From: Ascidia mentula
Lineage: Eukaryota; Chordata; Ascidiacea; Phlebobranchia; Ascidiidae
DNA length: 64,000 nucleotides
Direction of reading: 5' to 3'
Assembly (NCBI GenBank): GCA_947561715.1
Contig: OX387200.1
Span: 6,512,501-6,576,500, forward strand
The notes under the pieces were generated by a model. It was not told the origin of the DNA and made no database searches. It was given only the letters and a program-made list of their open reading frames with translations. Positions within the stretch are counted from its first letter, which is position 1, and every line of letters starts with the position of its first letter. Both the position numbers and the translations under genes were made by a program. Positions 63,114 through 64,000 of this stretch are shown here, piece by piece.

Positions 63114-63772
63114 TGTCCCGAGACGCTCCAGAACTTCCGTGCATCCCTAGCGCCGCCTCGTGGTCAATTGCCGTCATTCTGTCGCCAACGTTGCCAGGAT
63201 TGACGCTTAGTTTATCCCACGGCCATTTCTTCCATTCATCGACGGGCGATTTCACGCCTACACGATTCTGACATGTGTGATCATTGTAGGCAGAAATATG
63301 AGGGTATTTTTCGTGGACCATACGCAATCATGGCAAAATTTTGTCCCATAATACAGACAACACGACGTTATTTGCCCCTGACGACCATGTAATCTTCTGT
63401 ACAAACCATTCCAAATGCTAACTAAGTAATGTCTCTGATCGTTTTGTATCATGACATTATATATCTATTGAGGGTTTGAACAGAAATTGATAATATCGTA
63501 TAAATCTAGCATTGAAAATAAATCAAAACTAAAGCAGGCAAAATGTGATATTGCTTGGTAGTGATTTTAATCAAACGGATGAAAAATTGCAGGACAATTT
63601 TTTGCCCAAAAATGTTTAGGGCACATCCAACACAACGAGACTTACCTGTTGCCCATTCCGAGACAAGAAAGGCAAGTTCGCTCACAAACTCCTCCGTGAA
63701 TCGGTCATGTGACTCGGGAAAGGCCTCGCAGAAAGTAAGATAGACGGCCTGTGCCAGACAGCGCGGGTATTC
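63114..63772 (-). CDS. FAM227-type (FWWh) protein, 5' exons in this window
   Basis: Two exons on the minus strand: 63772-63646 (127 nt, acceptor TTTGTGATAG, donor GTAAGT) and 63257-63114 (144 nt, acceptor GTGTAG, donor GTGAGT). The first reads CLAQAVYLTFCEAFPESHDR and ends LVSEWATG; the second starts VKSPVDEWKKWPWDKLSVNP. An FPES helix, then EW-x-TG followed by a Trp-rich stretch, is the FWWh core of FAM227 proteins. The phase-1 ends fit the phase-1 start of the exon at 33674 (the junction makes an ATG codon, MTFDLEE). Earlier exons must lie right of the window. Confidence 0.65.
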
Positions 63773-64000
63773 CTATCACAAACAAACATACTAAGAAACA
63801 TGCTGTATATGGATTTATATACGTACAAATTGTACAGCTCGTACAACTATGGCTAAGTTCAGGGGACGATGCTATTGTGTTTCACTTGAAATGATTGCGG
63901 TTTTCTGAATAATGAATTTGACTATAGTCTTCAAGCTGTTTTGTAAGAAAAAAAACATTCAGACTTGGCAGGCATTGACAAGAATCAGTTTCAAAACAGT

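Overview
The window looks like animal nuclear DNA, most likely from a tunicate close to Ciona. That is an inference. The support is short spliced genes with GT-AG introns, a 15-exon metazoan glycerol kinase, a secreted-type FGF gene, a FAM227-type (FWWh) gene, tRNA-Tyr genes with introns, and repeated sequences carrying hammerhead-ribozyme cores. Nothing is bacterial: there are no operons, no long ORF arrays and no ribosome-binding sites. All gene models below were spliced by hand from reading frame, splice sites and intron phase, without transcript data.

Region 1 (1 to about 18.5 kb) is a cluster of small sulfotransferase-like paralogs. Each is a four-exon gene with exon lengths of 252, 145, 107 and about 240 nt, coding for about 247 aa with a P-loop-like PAPS-binding start (SKTGTKS) and one C-terminal membrane segment. 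I see one copy cut by the window edge, one intact minus-strand copy, two intact plus-strand copies, two damaged full-length copies and one isolated decayed last exon. Their introns and flanks are duplicated with them. A Ty3/gypsy fragment, tRNA-like cassettes and several fold-back repeats lie between and inside the copies.

Region 2 (19.9 to 26.6 kb) has two ordinary plus-strand genes: an intronless four-transmembrane protein and a complete glycerol kinase with a hydrophobic C-terminal tail. About 28.7 kb there is a small inserted element with a hammerhead core.

Region 3 (29 to 64 kb) is dominated by a minus-strand FAM227-type gene. Four 3' exons lie at 29.0-33.7 kb and two more 5' exons at 63.1-63.8 kb. 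The phases join perfectly across a gap of about 29 kb. Within that gap, on the other strand, is a three-exon FGF gene (52.6-60.4 kb), preceded by about 19 kb of visibly more GC-rich sequence with no recognisable exon. Two tRNA-Tyr genes sit in the last FAM227 intron.

The least expected signal is a set of hammerhead-ribozyme cores (CUGANGA, stem II, GAAA) spread through the window. Two of them lie in units of about 100 nt flanked by target-site duplications, one with an empty site visible in a paralogous segment. Two others form the arms of a 95-nt inverted repeat next to 95-nt direct repeats. This is what small ribozyme-bearing mobile elements (retrozymes or Penelope-associated repeats) would look like.
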